The notes beneath the pieces are model-generated. The model made no database searches. It was not told where the DNA came from and saw only the letters and a list, made by a program, of their open reading frames with translations. DNA of 64,000 nucleotides from the NCBI RefSeq assembly GCF_015058545.1, contig NZ_SVCB01000073.1, forward strand, positions 7,414-71,413, read 5' to 3'. Each line of letters opens with the position of its first letter. Position 1 is the stretch's first letter. Shown here piece by piece: positions 9,435 to 20,065 of this stretch. The stretch is from Veillonella sp. (GTDB taxonomy: Bacteria; Bacillota; Negativicutes; Veillonellales; Veillonellaceae). The position numbers were made by a program, and so were the translations under genes.

Positions 9435-9572
9435 TCTTTTCTACGTTACGCCGTTCCCTCAGTACGTTATTTATGTCTGATTACTATAAAGACTGTGCGG
9501 AATTAACTCGGAGTCCTTACGAGTAAAGCTTGTTCTTTTTACGTTAGCCTGCGCCCTCCGTGCATTAGTTAT
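9418..9572. repeat. diverged direct duplication of the terminator right half
   Basis: The stretch from ACGAGTAAGGCC at 9418 to about 9475 (continuing TACGTTACGCCGTTCCCTC) recurs in diverged form from ACGAGTAAAGCTTG at 9519 to about 9572 (continuing TACGTTAGCCTGCGCCCTC). The offset is about 101 bases. Confidence 0.55.
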
Positions 9573-9624
9573 AACTTAAGGTGGGGAGGATAAATAAGGA
9601 CTCTGGGTCCATATTCATTTCTTT

Positions 9625-10278
9625 TTATTTTTGCGTTAGAACATCGTCGTTAAAGTTATACTGAGTAATGTTCCATTTATTCGTATCAACATATTTTTTT
9701 TGATAATCATCTTTTATCTGCTTTTGCACTGCTTCTTTCAACGGAGTTATGTCACCGTCTTTTAAACGCTGTAAAACGATGCTCCCACTTACCAGAGTAT
9801 CATTTTTACTATCATAGGTATATTCAAGGCCATTTTTATCTACATATAAAACATTATCCCGTTCCGTCATAGTTAATGGCGCATTCTTACCCGTTACATC
9901 CATCAATTTATAATTAATAGCTATATTTGGCAATACTCCCTTACTATCCGGCCCTTCCGGTAAAGATATAATATAACTCATATAAGGATTAACCGGTACA
10001 TACGCATCACGATTCAAAAAGCTTTTGCCTTCCGTTCTATACTGATAATCTTTACTGTCAATCGTGTAGGTATGTTCTGTCTTTTTCTCGATAGTAATTA
10101 CATAGAAGGTATCGCTAAAGTCATTATTAAATAAGTTATTTTTTTGAGGAGCTCCGATATATCCCCATGTGCCCGAAAAGTCTTGAGAGCTGCCCAAACC
10201 GCCGCAGCCACTGAGGACGAACATCAAAGCCGTAGCCAAAGCCAGCAACATATAGGTTACATATCGTTTCGTTTTCAT
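9625..10278 (-). CDS. hypothetical lipoprotein
   Basis: 217 residues. A signal peptide with lipobox LSGC (Cys about 25) predicts an acylated periplasmic or outer-membrane protein. I do not recognise the mature domain. It begins SSQDFSGTWGYIG, and the DFSG-W motif recurs in the upstream lipoprotein. The C-terminal third is charged (a QKQIKDDYQKKY stretch). The ATG has GGGAGGG at 6 bases. It lies 13 bases after the upstream gene, so they form one operon. Confidence 0.75.
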   Translation of the reverse strand: MKTKRYVTYMLLALATALMFVLSGCGGLGSSQDFSGTWGYIGAPQKNNLFNNDFSDTFYVITIEKKTEHTYTIDSKDYQYRTEGKSFLNRDAYVPVNPYMSYIISLPEGPDSKGVLPNIAINYKLMDVTGKNAPLTMTERDNVLYVDKNGLEYTYDSKNDTLVSGSIVLQRLKDGDITPLKEAVQKQIKDDYQKKYVDTNKWNITQYNFNDDVLTQK

Positions 10279-10291
10279 AACAATCCCTCCC

Positions 10292-10942
10292 CTATACCGT
10301 GGTTTGACGGCGACGATAAATCACATAGCCGATGCCTGCCAAAATAACTATCACCAGGGCGCCTCCGATAAGAAGACCGGAGTTACCGCCTTTTTTGAAT
10401 TGGAAATAGATTGGATCGCCGGCGGCATAAATTACCGTGTCATCATCTTTCATAATACCCTTGCCAATGCTTTCCTTGACGATTTTGCCATCCACTTCAA
10501 TGGTCGTAGCACCGGATGCTTTACCTAAATTAAAGGTATACATATCCGGGTCATCGCCGTACGGATAAATAACATTTGTTTTTGCATCAGCATTGCGCCC
10601 GAACACGGCGGCACTCATCTTAGCCAGTTCATCCTTATTGGCAAACTTTGCTTCCAATTTCCACATTTGCGACTGCACTGTCGCGCTGTCCCCTTTTAGT
10701 TCCTTACCATCGGGACCGATGGCTTCAAGTTCTACTTTACTAATATCAATCGGCGTCTGCCCGTTTGAATTTTGCGTCACCGCACTCAACAAATCGCCCT
10801 TACTGATAGGTACCGGTGATTGAATCGTAGCCTTCCATTCCCCGCTGAAATCTGAGTTAACCTCAATCTCAGAAGTTACTTGTGCACAACCTGCCGCCAG
10901 TAACAGGCACAAGGCTAAACATAAAAACACTAACCGCTTCAT
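10292..10942 (-). CDS. lipoprotein with C-terminal membrane anchor (LppM/DUF3153-like)
   Basis: 216 residues from the ATG at 10942, chosen because AGGAG lies 8 bases upstream. Signal peptide with lipobox LAAGC, a mature domain starting NSDFSGEWKAT, and a C-terminal hydrophobic segment (LLIGGALVIVILAGIGYVIY) ending in RRRQ. Signal, beta-rich domain and C-terminal helix together resemble LppM/DUF3153 lipoproteins; I hold that only loosely. Function unknown. First gene of a two-lipoprotein operon. Confidence 0.7.
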   Translation of the reverse strand: MKRLVFLCLALCLLLAAGCAQVTSEIEVNSDFSGEWKATIQSPVPISKGDLLSAVTQNSNGQTPIDISKVELEAIGPDGKELKGDSATVQSQMWKLEAKFANKDELAKMSAAVFGRNADAKTNVIYPYGDDPDMYTFNLGKASGATTIEVDGKIVKESIGKGIMKDDDTVIYAAGDPIYFQFKKGGNSGLLIGGALVIVILAGIGYVIYRRRQTTV

Positions 10943-11000
10943 ACGCTCCACTCCTTACTTACCTAACATCTAGCCATAACCATATTAAGCTAAATACAAA

Positions 11001-11047
11001 TGCACTTCTCTATACAGCTGTACTTCTCCATACAGCTACACTTCTCC
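11001..11047. repeat. 18-bp tandem repeat, about 2.6 copies
   Basis: TGCACTTCTCTATACAGC (11001-11018), TGTACTTCTCCATACAGC (11019-11036) and TACACTTCTCC (11037-11047) lie head to tail, upstream of the lipoprotein operon. Confidence 0.85.
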
Positions 11048-11230
11048 CCGAATGTACATTTGTGCGCCAAAGTTACTTTCATTATATCAGTTTTATCCGT
11101 TATTTTGTATCATATGTAGCAGAATTAATATGAATGTTAATTATATAATATATTTGTGAGCAGGTTATTTTGAAAAAACTATATCATGTTATTCGTTTCC
11201 GATGTTTTATTCTAAAAAAGCAACCGTCGT

Positions 11231-11908
11231 TCACTCTTGTCTCGTTTCACCGGAACAATACCGCATCAAGGTTTCTAAATCAAGGATTCGAATTTGTTTA
11301 CGGGCCGTATCAATAACCCCTTCTTCACGAAGGCGCCCGATATGGCGCGTCAAATTGACACGACTCATGCCGACAAGTTCTGCCAGCTCCTCTTGGGATA
11401 AAAGCAGTATTTGTTCACCCATTTCATGCTGTGCATTATGAAGCAATAGAAGCACATTGCACACCTTAATGAAACCCGAATTATATTCTTGATGGGCCGT
11501 TTCAAAAAGCAGCAGATTAATGTAACGAACGTAAGAATCGACCAGATAGCGATAAATCTGAGGATTTACTTCTATCATCTGCCGAAAATCATCCCGTGTG
11601 AAGCGCCATATTTTCATGGGCGTAATCGCTTCGGTCACCAAAGTATGTTCAATTTTAAACTCTAATTCGTGAAACCCCGGATAGATTGTGCCAGCACCAT
11701 GATAAGAGATGATCTTACGTCGCCCCGTTTCATGGACTAAATACGTGCTGGCCACGCCGGAAATGATGTAGTTAATAACATGGGCAAACTCATCCGGCTG
11801 CCATAAAAAATCACCCGCTTTGAGTTCCATTTCAACATGATGGGACGCCGCAAATATATCCTTTAAATCGACAAAATCATTGGTAAAAATATAGCGTGGG
11901 ATTAACAT
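11231..11908 (-). CDS. Crp/Fnr-family transcriptional regulator
   Basis: 225 residues. An N-terminal cyclic-nucleotide-binding-like beta-roll (about 20-120; ELKAGDFLWQPDEFAHVINYIISG), a long dimerisation helix, and a C-terminal winged helix (about 170-205; LSQEELAELVGMSRVNLTRH). No cysteine cluster for an Fe-S sensor is visible at the N-terminus, so it is not a classical FNR. It is divergent from the arginase-family gene across a 72-base spacer and is the obvious candidate regulator of it. GAGGTGA precedes the ATG. Confidence 0.88.
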   Translation of the reverse strand: MLIPRYIFTNDFVDLKDIFAASHHVEMELKAGDFLWQPDEFAHVINYIISGVASTYLVHETGRRKIISYHGAGTIYPGFHELEFKIEHTLVTEAITPMKIWRFTRDDFRQMIEVNPQIYRYLVDSYVRYINLLLFETAHQEYNSGFIKVCNVLLLLHNAQHEMGEQILLLSQEELAELVGMSRVNLTRHIGRLREEGVIDTARKQIRILDLETLMRYCSGETRQE

Positions 11909-11980
11909 GGTGTCACCTCGAATAAAATCTACTATAATTTACCCTCATTATACCATATCAACTCTTAAGGAGGCTTTATT

Positions 11981-12871
11981 ATGAAACCCAAAAATAATCA
12001 ACAGAACAAAACGTTACAACTCGTCTACCCGCAGTGGCAGGGCGGTGCCAATCCGAATTACCAAATCGGAGCCCGCGTATTGGACGCTTTATTACCTACA
12101 TCAACAGCTACTGAAAAAGCATATATCCCGGTAGCTGACGAAGAAGCCACGGCAGCCGCTTATGAAGCACAACCTAACAAAGACGTCTTCGCCGAAGAAA
12201 TCCTATTAAGCCAGCAGGCGGCAGCGCGTGAAATTTTGAACGTAAAACAACCAAGTAAGATTATCACCATCGGCGGTGACTGCTCCATTTCGCAAGTGCC
12301 TTTTGATTATTTACATCAGCAATATCCGAATAATACGGCGATTCTATGGCTCGATGCCCATCCCGATATTATGACGCCAAAAGAGTATCCCAACGAACAC
12401 GCCATGGTATTGGGCAACTTATTGGGACATGGTGCCCCTAGTTTTGCAAAAACAGTACAAGCACCGTTTAAACCGAGCCAAGTCCTCTATGCCGGACTCA
12501 TCGATACCGGTCTTTTACCTCATGAAAAACAGTTCCTTGCCGACCATTCCATGGCATATCTGCCACCACGTGAGTTAAATACAAGCAAACCGATTTTAGA
12601 ATGGCTCAAAAATAATAAGATTGAACATGTTATGGTTCATTTGGATTTAGATGTTTTGAGCCCTACCGATTTTCGCAGTCTCCTCTGCAACAAACCGCAT
12701 CAAGGCCCGGTTGAATACGCCGTTGGTGAAATGACATTAGCTAAAATTTTCCAAATTCTTCAAGATGTAAGCAAAGAAACCAATCTCGTAGGTCTTTCTA
12801 TCGCCGAATACTTGCCATGGGATATTATCAACCTTCGCAATGGCTTCTCAAAACTGGATATTTTTAAGTAA
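11981..12871 (+). CDS. arginase/agmatinase-family hydrolase
   Basis: 296 residues, ureohydrolase fold. Metal motifs: GGDCS at 98-102 (the first manganese ligand is normally His, here Cys101), DAHPD at 125-129, and HLDLDVLSP with Asp222 and Asp224. The family cleaves guanidino compounds (arginine, agmatine, formiminoglutamate, guanidinobutyrate). The Cys in place of His and the DLDVLSP variant make the substrate uncertain. An AAGGAGG site precedes the ATG. Divergent from a Crp/Fnr regulator. Confidence 0.85.
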   Translation: MKPKNNQQNKTLQLVYPQWQGGANPNYQIGARVLDALLPTSTATEKAYIPVADEEATAAAYEAQPNKDVFAEEILLSQQAAAREILNVKQPSKIITIGGDCSISQVPFDYLHQQYPNNTAILWLDAHPDIMTPKEYPNEHAMVLGNLLGHGAPSFAKTVQAPFKPSQVLYAGLIDTGLLPHEKQFLADHSMAYLPPRELNTSKPILEWLKNNKIEHVMVHLDLDVLSPTDFRSLLCNKPHQGPVEYAVGEMTLAKIFQILQDVSKETNLVGLSIAEYLPWDIINLRNGFSKLDIFK

Positions 12872-12903
12872 AAGTTATTTTAATAACTAAATATACAAAC
12901 CAA

Positions 12904-12965
12904 AAACCACTCTCCACAAAATGGCCCGGTTCTTAAGAACGTAAGCCACTTTAAGAGAGTGGTTT
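12904..12965. terminator. intrinsic terminator after the arginase-family gene
   Basis: AAACCACTCTC (12904-12914) pairs with GAGAGTGGTTT (12955-12965), followed by CCTTTTT on the plus strand. The loop contains GTTCTTAAGAAC, a second small palindrome. It sits between convergent genes. Confidence 0.75.
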
Positions 12966-13009
12966 CCTTTTTACTTAACTATTAACAATTAAACTATAAA
13001 GTTCAACTA

Positions 13010-16000
13010 TTAAAATTTAAGATTTACGCCGCCACGGAAGCGATTAGCTTTCACGCTGCTGCCTTTTTGATATTCATAACCTAAGCTGTAGGTAACATCG
13101 CCGTTAGATGCTTCAAGACCTAATTTACCGATGAAGCTGCCACGGTCGGTTAAGTCATAGGTGAAGCCATTAGATACGCCGCCAAAGCTTACAGTCTGAT
13201 CAACACTGCGACCGGAGTTCCAAACATAACCTAATTCAGCAATCGGTAAAACATTCCAGTTACCACGTTGGAAATTAGCACTGTATTTAACGCCCAATGG
13301 TACTAAGAACATATTCTTATCCGATTGATCATAGTTAAAACCGAAGTTATTTGCATAATCATCAGTCTGAATACGTAAGAAACGAGCGCCTACATATGGT
13401 ACCAACGTAGCTGATTCACCGCGAGCAATGCGTTTTTCAGCACGTATACCAATGCTGAAGGCTTTTGTATCCGGCGAACCTTCAATACGGTTACCACTGT
13501 TATATTGGGTTACATCGTTGCTACCGCTCAAGTAGGAGATATCGCCGATTAAAGCATAATCATCACGTTCCATACCGCCATACAAGCTAAGGCCGTAGAA
13601 CTTGGAATCAGTTTTAGTAGTTGTAGCTAATGTATGAGCATCAACATCACCTTTCACATATGTGAAAGCTGCACCTAAAGTACGACCTTCTTTATGATAG
13701 AAGTCAGCACCGACTACAACACCGTTCAATTTGCTGTCATAATCAGCATCCATACCGCCCATAGCTAAGCCGGAAACAGAATTTTTAGTATGAATTAACT
13801 GTGCCCATACGTCTTTATCATGGGTAAGATTATTCGCTAAAGACATATGGTCCGTAATAGCTTCATGAGTAATACCGGAAACAGTATACGTATTATGTGT
13901 AGCACCACTCAAGGCTGTTAAATTCCCCAAGCTGTTGAAAGCATCAATTTGCGCTGCTTCGGTTGTATTCACTTTATCATCAGCAATCGCATTAACTAAC
14001 TGATAAGCTTTAGAATCTGTATCACCGGAGAAAGCTTCATCAACAACATCACCAATAATAACTTTGCCGTCATAAATATCTTTAACGGAACTGGAAGTTG
14101 CTACGATATTATACGTTGTATTATCATCGCTTACCACACCGATTAAGGAAACTAAGCGTTTATTGGTCAATAAGTTATCATCTGTCCAGCTGTCTGTATC
14201 TACGCCGTCGATTTCTGCTTCACCATCATTAATTAAAATGTGGTACGTATTACCTGCTACGGCATCGTCTACATATAATTTAGCACCTTCACCAATGGCT
14301 ACTGTTTGTACACCACTTAACGCAGCTGTTTCAGTAATGGCACTACCGTCAACCATGGTAACAGAGTTATCTGCCGCACTAAATGTACCGGCTGCCAAAG
14401 TAGCTGCTGTAGCTTGCAATTCTGCATCAGTCATAGCGCCATCCATGTAAACAGCACCGGCATCACCTAAGGATTGATTGCCTTTAATATAAAGAGCTGC
14501 CGTAATAGCATCTTCGCCAAATGTTAAGCCGGTTTTAGCAAACATAGCTTTCGCATCGTTACCATCACCAATAGTTGCATAGGTATTTTGGCCAACTAAT
14601 AATTTACCGTCAATAACATTGGTACCCTCTTCAGCATCAGTGAAATCAACTGCTACTTCATTAGCCACTACATCCCAAGACGGATCAAGAATGAGACTAC
14701 CACCGTTTAATTTTACGTTGGTAAATTTAGCGATTGCATTCTTATCTTCAGAGCCCACAGTTAAAGCGGCATCTTCGTCTTCAAGACTTAATGCACCTGT
14801 TACATTACCGATAATTGAAGAATCCGTACCTGTTACTGCTACACTTGCATTTAATTGACCGGCAGTAGCATCAATCGAACCGTTGTTTAAGGTTACCCCT
14901 TCAGAGACTGTAGCGTTACTTGCAACACCTAAGGTACTGCCACTATTGACAGCCACAGCGCCTGTTAAGTTTACACTTGTAGTTGCACTCGCACTGCTAT
15001 TACCCAATACTAATTTAGCCGTTGTATCTGCAGAACCATCTAAACCTACAATTACGTTAAGGTCTTTACTAGTTTTGCCGTCAACTAAAATTACATCACC
15101 ACCGTCTTGGCCACCTAGTGCTAAACTTTCATTGCCTGTAATAATTACACCTTCAGAACCAGCTTGTAAGTTGATTACACCTGCTGAGAAGCCTTGTTTA
15201 TTATTACTGGAATCAGTAGCAACAATACCATCTTGACCGATTGTATTAACAGGAACTTTACCATAGATAACGAGGTTTTTATTACCATCAACATTAATAG
15301 TTGTATTATCATAGGACAAGTCCAAACTAGAGTTTTGAGCTTCTCTTACGTCAGAAAGAGTTAAAGATTTATCAACTAAAGATCCTGCCATTGTTAATGT
15401 GGTTGTCTCATAATCATCCGCAGTTTTTAAAGCTTTTAAAGCTTCTTTTGCATAAGCTAACGAATATTTATCTGTAGTAATCTCTACTGTACCACTTTTA
15501 AAGATAACTTTATCATCTACAACATCTCTGATTGTCGTTGGTAATACTTTATCCCCATTTGTAGTAATTGTAGTATCATCAGCACTACTACCAAAAAGTT
15601 GATCTGCCGTTGTAACGAGTATGCCTTTTCACCTAGAGTAAACTGTCCCTGTCCAACAATATTTTTTTCAAAATCAACAACATTAACTCGAGCTTGATCT
15701 TCAATATAAATATGTCCGTCCTCAGGATTATTTAATTTATACGTTCCTGTATAGTTACCATATAGGAAGGCTACATCAGAACCTGCAATATTCAACTTAT
15801 CTGTAAAGTTCATATTTCCTTTGAAATTAATATCACCATCACCTGATACAGTACCTTCAATAGAATTTACATTTTCAAAATGAATAGCGCCACCTTCATG
15901 CGAAACAAAATTACCAACAGCCGATTGCGTGTCTTTAATGTATACTTCACCTTTATTAAAAACTTCTAAATCGCCATTATAATTTTTTAAATTATTTAAA

Positions 16001-17289
16001 TTCAATGTGGCCGATTTAGCGGAAGAATAATCTACATCATTATTAACAGCAACAGTTGCATCTAGAGAATATTGACCTTGACCATCTATGGTCATTTCAT
16101 TAGAATCATAATCCATGCCCGGACGCGCCCCATTTACTAATTCTAAAGCGTAGTTTCCGTCTGATTCTATTTCTAAGTCTTTATATAGATTTATTTGATC
16201 CTTTTTAGTCCCATTAGCCATTAATTCGCCAATAGTTCCACCATAATAATTAACTGTCGCATTATCTACATTTCCATGTATTTTATTTGTAAAATGCGTA
16301 TTGTTATTCGAAGAATATGCATTCAAAGATAAATACTCTACATTACCACCGTACAAGTTAATAGTACTATTTTTTACATTAGAAGTTGTATTTACATTAT
16401 CAACTTCTGCTATATTTTCAAAAGAACTGTCAACCGGTATAGCCTCCTGAAGATTTTCTTTATCCGGCACCGTTAATTGACCACCCACAACATAACCGCC
16501 GGCAATAATTTCTAATTCACCGCCGGAATAAACATTGATAGTCGAGTCTGAAACATTAACTGTACCACCTGCTTGCGCCAAGCCACCTCCAAAAACAGCA
16601 CCTATATATGTGTCATTGCCTCCATCAATGGTAATGTTAACTTTATCAATCGTTGATTCTGTATTACCACCTATAGCTGCGCCGGCAAAAACGGCATCGG
16701 TGGCATAATTAAATGGATTTGCATCATCATCTTCTTCAGAAAAATTATCCGGCAAGTAATTATCAATAAACTTTCCGCCTTTTACTGTTAAATTCACATT
16801 TTTATCTGTAACAGACAATTTCCCCTCATCTGTATACACTCCGGTCCGCTGAGCTACTGATCCACCAAATACCAAGGCCGTAATATCGCCACCGGATATC
16901 GTAACATTTGTATTTTCAGTAGTGCCTGTTACGTCTCCTTCAAAAGTATGAAACGCCGTAATATAATGCCCACCAATCACAGATCGGCTCAATTCAACAC
17001 CATCAGCTTCTTTAATTTCCTTGGCTAGAGTTCCTCCGGAAATAGCAATCGTTGTATTTACCGGTGCTTGAATACTCTTATTTTCATTACCTGTGAAATG
17101 CTCTTTTATTCCTCCTACAACACCATAATGCGTACCACTAGTAATCGTTGTAACTTTACTTGCATCAGCTGCCAATACCGGCTGACTATAGCTAAAGTAC
17201 ACGCCCCCTGTTAAACTAACTGCCATCAATGCCAACATAATTTTCTTGCTAAGTTTTAAATGTTTCTTGCCCGTTTTTGATTTCCCCAC
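13010..17289 (-). pseudogene. large autotransporter adhesin, split by a one-base frameshift
   Basis: One gene in two frames. The 5' part (17289 down to about 15615) has a long signal peptide (cleavage near VLAA) and a passenger of repeated ISGG / VFGG / IIAGG turns, as in right-handed beta-helices. The 3' part (about 15615 down to 13010) continues the passenger and ends in a beta-barrel of about 270 residues closing with GGVNLKF, whose terminal Phe is typical of outer-membrane proteins. At 15610-15620 the frames join if one base is added: the upstream frame runs into 45 out-of-frame residues, while the downstream frame is already open (TADQLFGSSADDTT). The span is one base short of a multiple of three, and the intact protein would be about 1,430 residues. 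The GTG at 17289 fits the AAAGG site better than the ATG at 17298. Confidence 0.85.
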
Positions 17290-17536
17290 AGGACACATCC
17301 TTTCTGTCTATATGGCCTCCTATACCTAATCCCAGCCAATATAAACAAACAACAAAATATGTTCATGAAAAGCTCATGCATACTAAAATTTTATCATAAT
17401 AAAGTATGCTATACAATAAGATAAATAATGCGTTTTTTGAATTTTAACTCCTATTGATTGTAAAGGGATTTATAGCGTCGAATTTCATATCGAAAATTTT
17501 CCTCATCGTTTATTAATCTATATTTTTACACAGCAA

Positions 17537-17568
17537 AAAACCTCGACAGATATCTCTGCCGAGGTTTT
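17537..17568 (-). terminator. intrinsic terminator of the DAACS symporter gene
   Basis: AAAACCTCG-a-CAGA, loop TATC, TCTG-c-CGAGGTTTT. On the minus strand it runs into TTTTTTGC. Confidence 0.8.
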
Positions 17569-17617
17569 CTTTGTATGCTTATAACATTTTGTCGATGCTA
17601 CAATTTACTTCTTTTGC

Positions 17618-19048
17618 TTAAGCAACTTCTGTGTCGCCACCGGTTTTATTGCTTACCGGGCGGTCGATGGTGGAAGTATCATTAAATGCTTCCTGGTCGA
17701 AAGTGCCCATAAGTTTATCTACAACGATGGCATTGGTCATAGAACCACTTACGTTAAGCATGGTACGACCCATATCGATGATTGGGTCGATAGCCAATAC
17801 TGGGGAGATGGAGCTGAAGAACGCGCCAAGGCCGGTACCGGACAAGGATACGGATGCAGCCATAGTGGCTGTACCAGGTACACCGGCAATACCGATGGAA
17901 CCTAAAGCGATTACGATAACACTCATAACATACATGGTCATATCAAGCGGTACACCGGCTACGTTCGCAATGTATACGATACATAAAGCCGGGAATACAC
18001 CGGCACAACCCTGCATGCCGGCAGTAGTACCGAAGCTGCCTACTGTATTAGCAGTAGCGGCGTTAACGCCTAAACGTTTAGTCAAGGTATCTACCGTTAA
18101 CGGCAATACACCCATACTGGAACGGGATGTGAAAGCTAAGAACAATGGTGCTCTTGCTTTACGGAAGTACATAATTGGGCTTACGCCGAAGATTGTCAAA
18201 AGTACAGCCTGTACAATCAACATAATCACGACACCAACGTAGATCAATACGATGAAAAGACCCATGTCGGCAATCGCTTGGAAGCCTTTTTGAGCCAATG
18301 TTGTTGCCAACAAGCCCAATACGCCGTAAGGCATAAGACCGATGATGAAATCTGCCACCCAAGAAATAATGAGGTGTAATTCATCAAATAATTTAGTAAC
18401 CAATTCAAGTTTGTCGGTACCGGTTTGTTTAATCAAACGAGCAATACCGCCAATGATAACGCCAAATACTACAACGGCGATAACGTTAGTTTCCGCCATA
18501 GCGCTGATTGGGTTATTCGGAATCAAGGCACGCAAGGTATCAACAACAGGTTTTACTTCACGCATCTTGGCAGGGGCACCGCCGGCAGCAATACCTTCAC
18601 CCAAATGAGTTACGGAACCAAGCACAAGACCTACAACAGCAGCGATAGCTACCATTACTAAGGCTACGAAAGCTGTGGAGCTAACTAATTTTTTCAAGTC
18701 AGCGCCGCGTTCCATGTGCAAAATAACATGAATAATGGAAATAAATACCAATGGAATAACGAGCATACGGATTAAATCAATAAACCCGCCACCGATTAAG
18801 GAGAACCATTTAGTACTTTCCTTAATGTATACGACCTTCATTGGATCGTCCGGGAATTGTGCAATGAACTGCACGATGAAGCCCAAAACGGCCCCTAATA
18901 AAGTACCGATGATAACAAGGTTACCAAAGGCTGTTTGGCGACGTTGTAAGTAATATACAAACCCCAACATTGCAACAAACAAGATTAGAATACCGATTGT
19001 CATCGGATTGCTAACCATTAAAAACTCTTGGAAAAATGGAATATCCAC
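17618..19048 (-). CDS. dicarboxylate/amino acid:cation symporter (DAACS, TcyP-like)
   Basis: 476 residues, a multi-spanning inner-membrane protein of the SLC1-like fold. Conserved pieces: GGGFIDLIRMLVIPLVFISI in the middle, the serine-rich re-entrant loop (AFTSRSSMGVLPLTVD), and GVPGTATMAASVSLSGTGLG near the second hairpin. The family couples Na+ or H+ to uptake of C4-dicarboxylates, glutamate, aspartate or cystine. The N-terminal extra helix and the GGGFIDLIRM region are closest to L-cystine transporters of the TcyP group, but dicarboxylate use is equally plausible in a lactate/malate fermenter. GTG start with AGGAGG 7 bases upstream. Confidence 0.87.
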   Translation of the reverse strand: MDIPFFQEFLMVSNPMTIGILILFVAMLGFVYYLQRRQTAFGNLVIIGTLLGAVLGFIVQFIAQFPDDPMKVVYIKESTKWFSLIGGGFIDLIRMLVIPLVFISIIHVILHMERGADLKKLVSSTAFVALVMVAIAAVVGLVLGSVTHLGEGIAAGGAPAKMREVKPVVDTLRALIPNNPISAMAETNVIAVVVFGVIIGGIARLIKQTGTDKLELVTKLFDELHLIISWVADFIIGLMPYGVLGLLATTLAQKGFQAIADMGLFIVLIYVGVVIMLIVQAVLLTIFGVSPIMYFRKARAPLFLAFTSRSSMGVLPLTVDTLTKRLGVNAATANTVGSFGTTAGMQGCAGVFPALCIVYIANVAGVPLDMTMYVMSVIVIALGSIGIAGVPGTATMAASVSLSGTGLGAFFSSISPVLAIDPIIDMGRTMLNVSGSMTNAIVVDKLMGTFDQEAFNDTSTIDRPVSNKTGGDTEVA

Positions 19049-19290
19049 TTTATTTCCTCCTTACTGTATTCAATTGTGAATGTGACACTGATATTATATC
19101 ATAACTCTTTTTAAATTCCTACTTTTTTAATAGAAAAACGTTCAAATTTTTTCGATATATTATCAATCACACTTCACCCAATGAGTATCCATATAAAATG
19201 CGTATTGACGAATATAGCCAAAAATTCTTATCAACATATTTAATAATATCAAAATATAAAATGTTTTGACTAATATTAGTCTGTAAAAAA

Positions 19291-19332
19291 GTCCGACGTC
19301 ATAGGGCACAGTGTGTGCTTTTGGCGTCGGAC
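19291..19332 (-). terminator. intrinsic terminator of the lut operon
   Basis: GTCCGACG (19291-19298) pairs with CGTCGGAC (19325-19332), and an inner GCAC/GTGC helix extends it. The minus strand continues TTTTTTAC. Confidence 0.8.
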
Positions 19333-19342
19333 ATTTCCTTAC

Positions 19343-20053
19343 CTAGTCAACGAGAATAAACGTTACATTGATAGGACCATGAACCCCTACTACACGAACC
19401 AATTCGATATCGGCTGTGTTGGAAGGACCTGAAATGTGAACCACATTGGATGGGAACCCTTCAGGATTTTCTTTATATACTTTGGTAAGAGCACGCATAG
19501 ACTGCGTCATGCGAGGCACGATGTCAGAAGTGCGGATAACCGCAATGTGACAAAGTGGCAATAAACCGATGGAACGGCCACTGGCTTCAAAGCTTGGTTG
19601 AATAACAGTTGCTGTTTCGGCAATCCCCAAGATTGGGAATGTAACACCGATTTCAGCTACTTTAGCTTCGTCGATATTAGCTTGACGACCGGCCGACGGA
19701 TTCCATTGATAGAAGGTGGTACCTTCTTTATTTACCTTATCAAAGTTTTCTTTCAATTGGAATTTTTCAGCTTCTTCGCAGCAAGGATAAATTACTTTAC
19801 CGCCGCCGCGTGCTTCAATTTCATTTAAGATTGTTTCGACTACATGCGCTTCATCAGTAGTTACAAATTTAGTACCTACTTTTTCACATTCCACTTTGAA
19901 CATATCTACAACTTGTTCGTGGGAAAGGTCGGAGTACATTGCCTCTTGAGGTCCTTTTTCATAAGGATACGGTGCTACGAAAGTAGGAATCTCTTTACGA
20001 CCCAACGCATGAGAAATACGGCTAAAAAATGCTTTACGTTTTACATCATCCAT
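19343..20053 (-). CDS. lutC: lactate utilization protein LutC
   Basis: 236 residues, a LUD (DUF162) domain protein with the family pattern around VTFPILGIAETATVIQ and RSIGLLPLCHIAVIRTSDIVP and the closing HISGPSNTADIELVRVVGVHGP. It is the third subunit of the L-lactate oxidase complex LutABC, which converts L-lactate to pyruvate without LldD or FAD-dependent Ldh. It is the last gene of the operon, 12 bases after lutB, with AAGGAG before the ATG and a terminator just downstream. Confidence 0.93.
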   Translation of the reverse strand: MDDVKRKAFFSRISHALGRKEIPTFVAPYPYEKGPQEAMYSDLSHEQVVDMFKVECEKVGTKFVTTDEAHVVETILNEIEARGGGKVIYPCCEEAEKFQLKENFDKVNKEGTTFYQWNPSAGRQANIDEAKVAEIGVTFPILGIAETATVIQPSFEASGRSIGLLPLCHIAVIRTSDIVPRMTQSMRALTKVYKENPEGFPSNVVHISGPSNTADIELVRVVGVHGPINVTFILVD

Positions 20054-20065
20054 TGTCTTGTCTCC

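Noticed and set aside
15605..15625. Programmed frameshift in the autotransporter
   Set aside because: No slippery heptamer or homopolymer at the joint, and the family does not use frameshifting; lesion or sequencing error is more likely.
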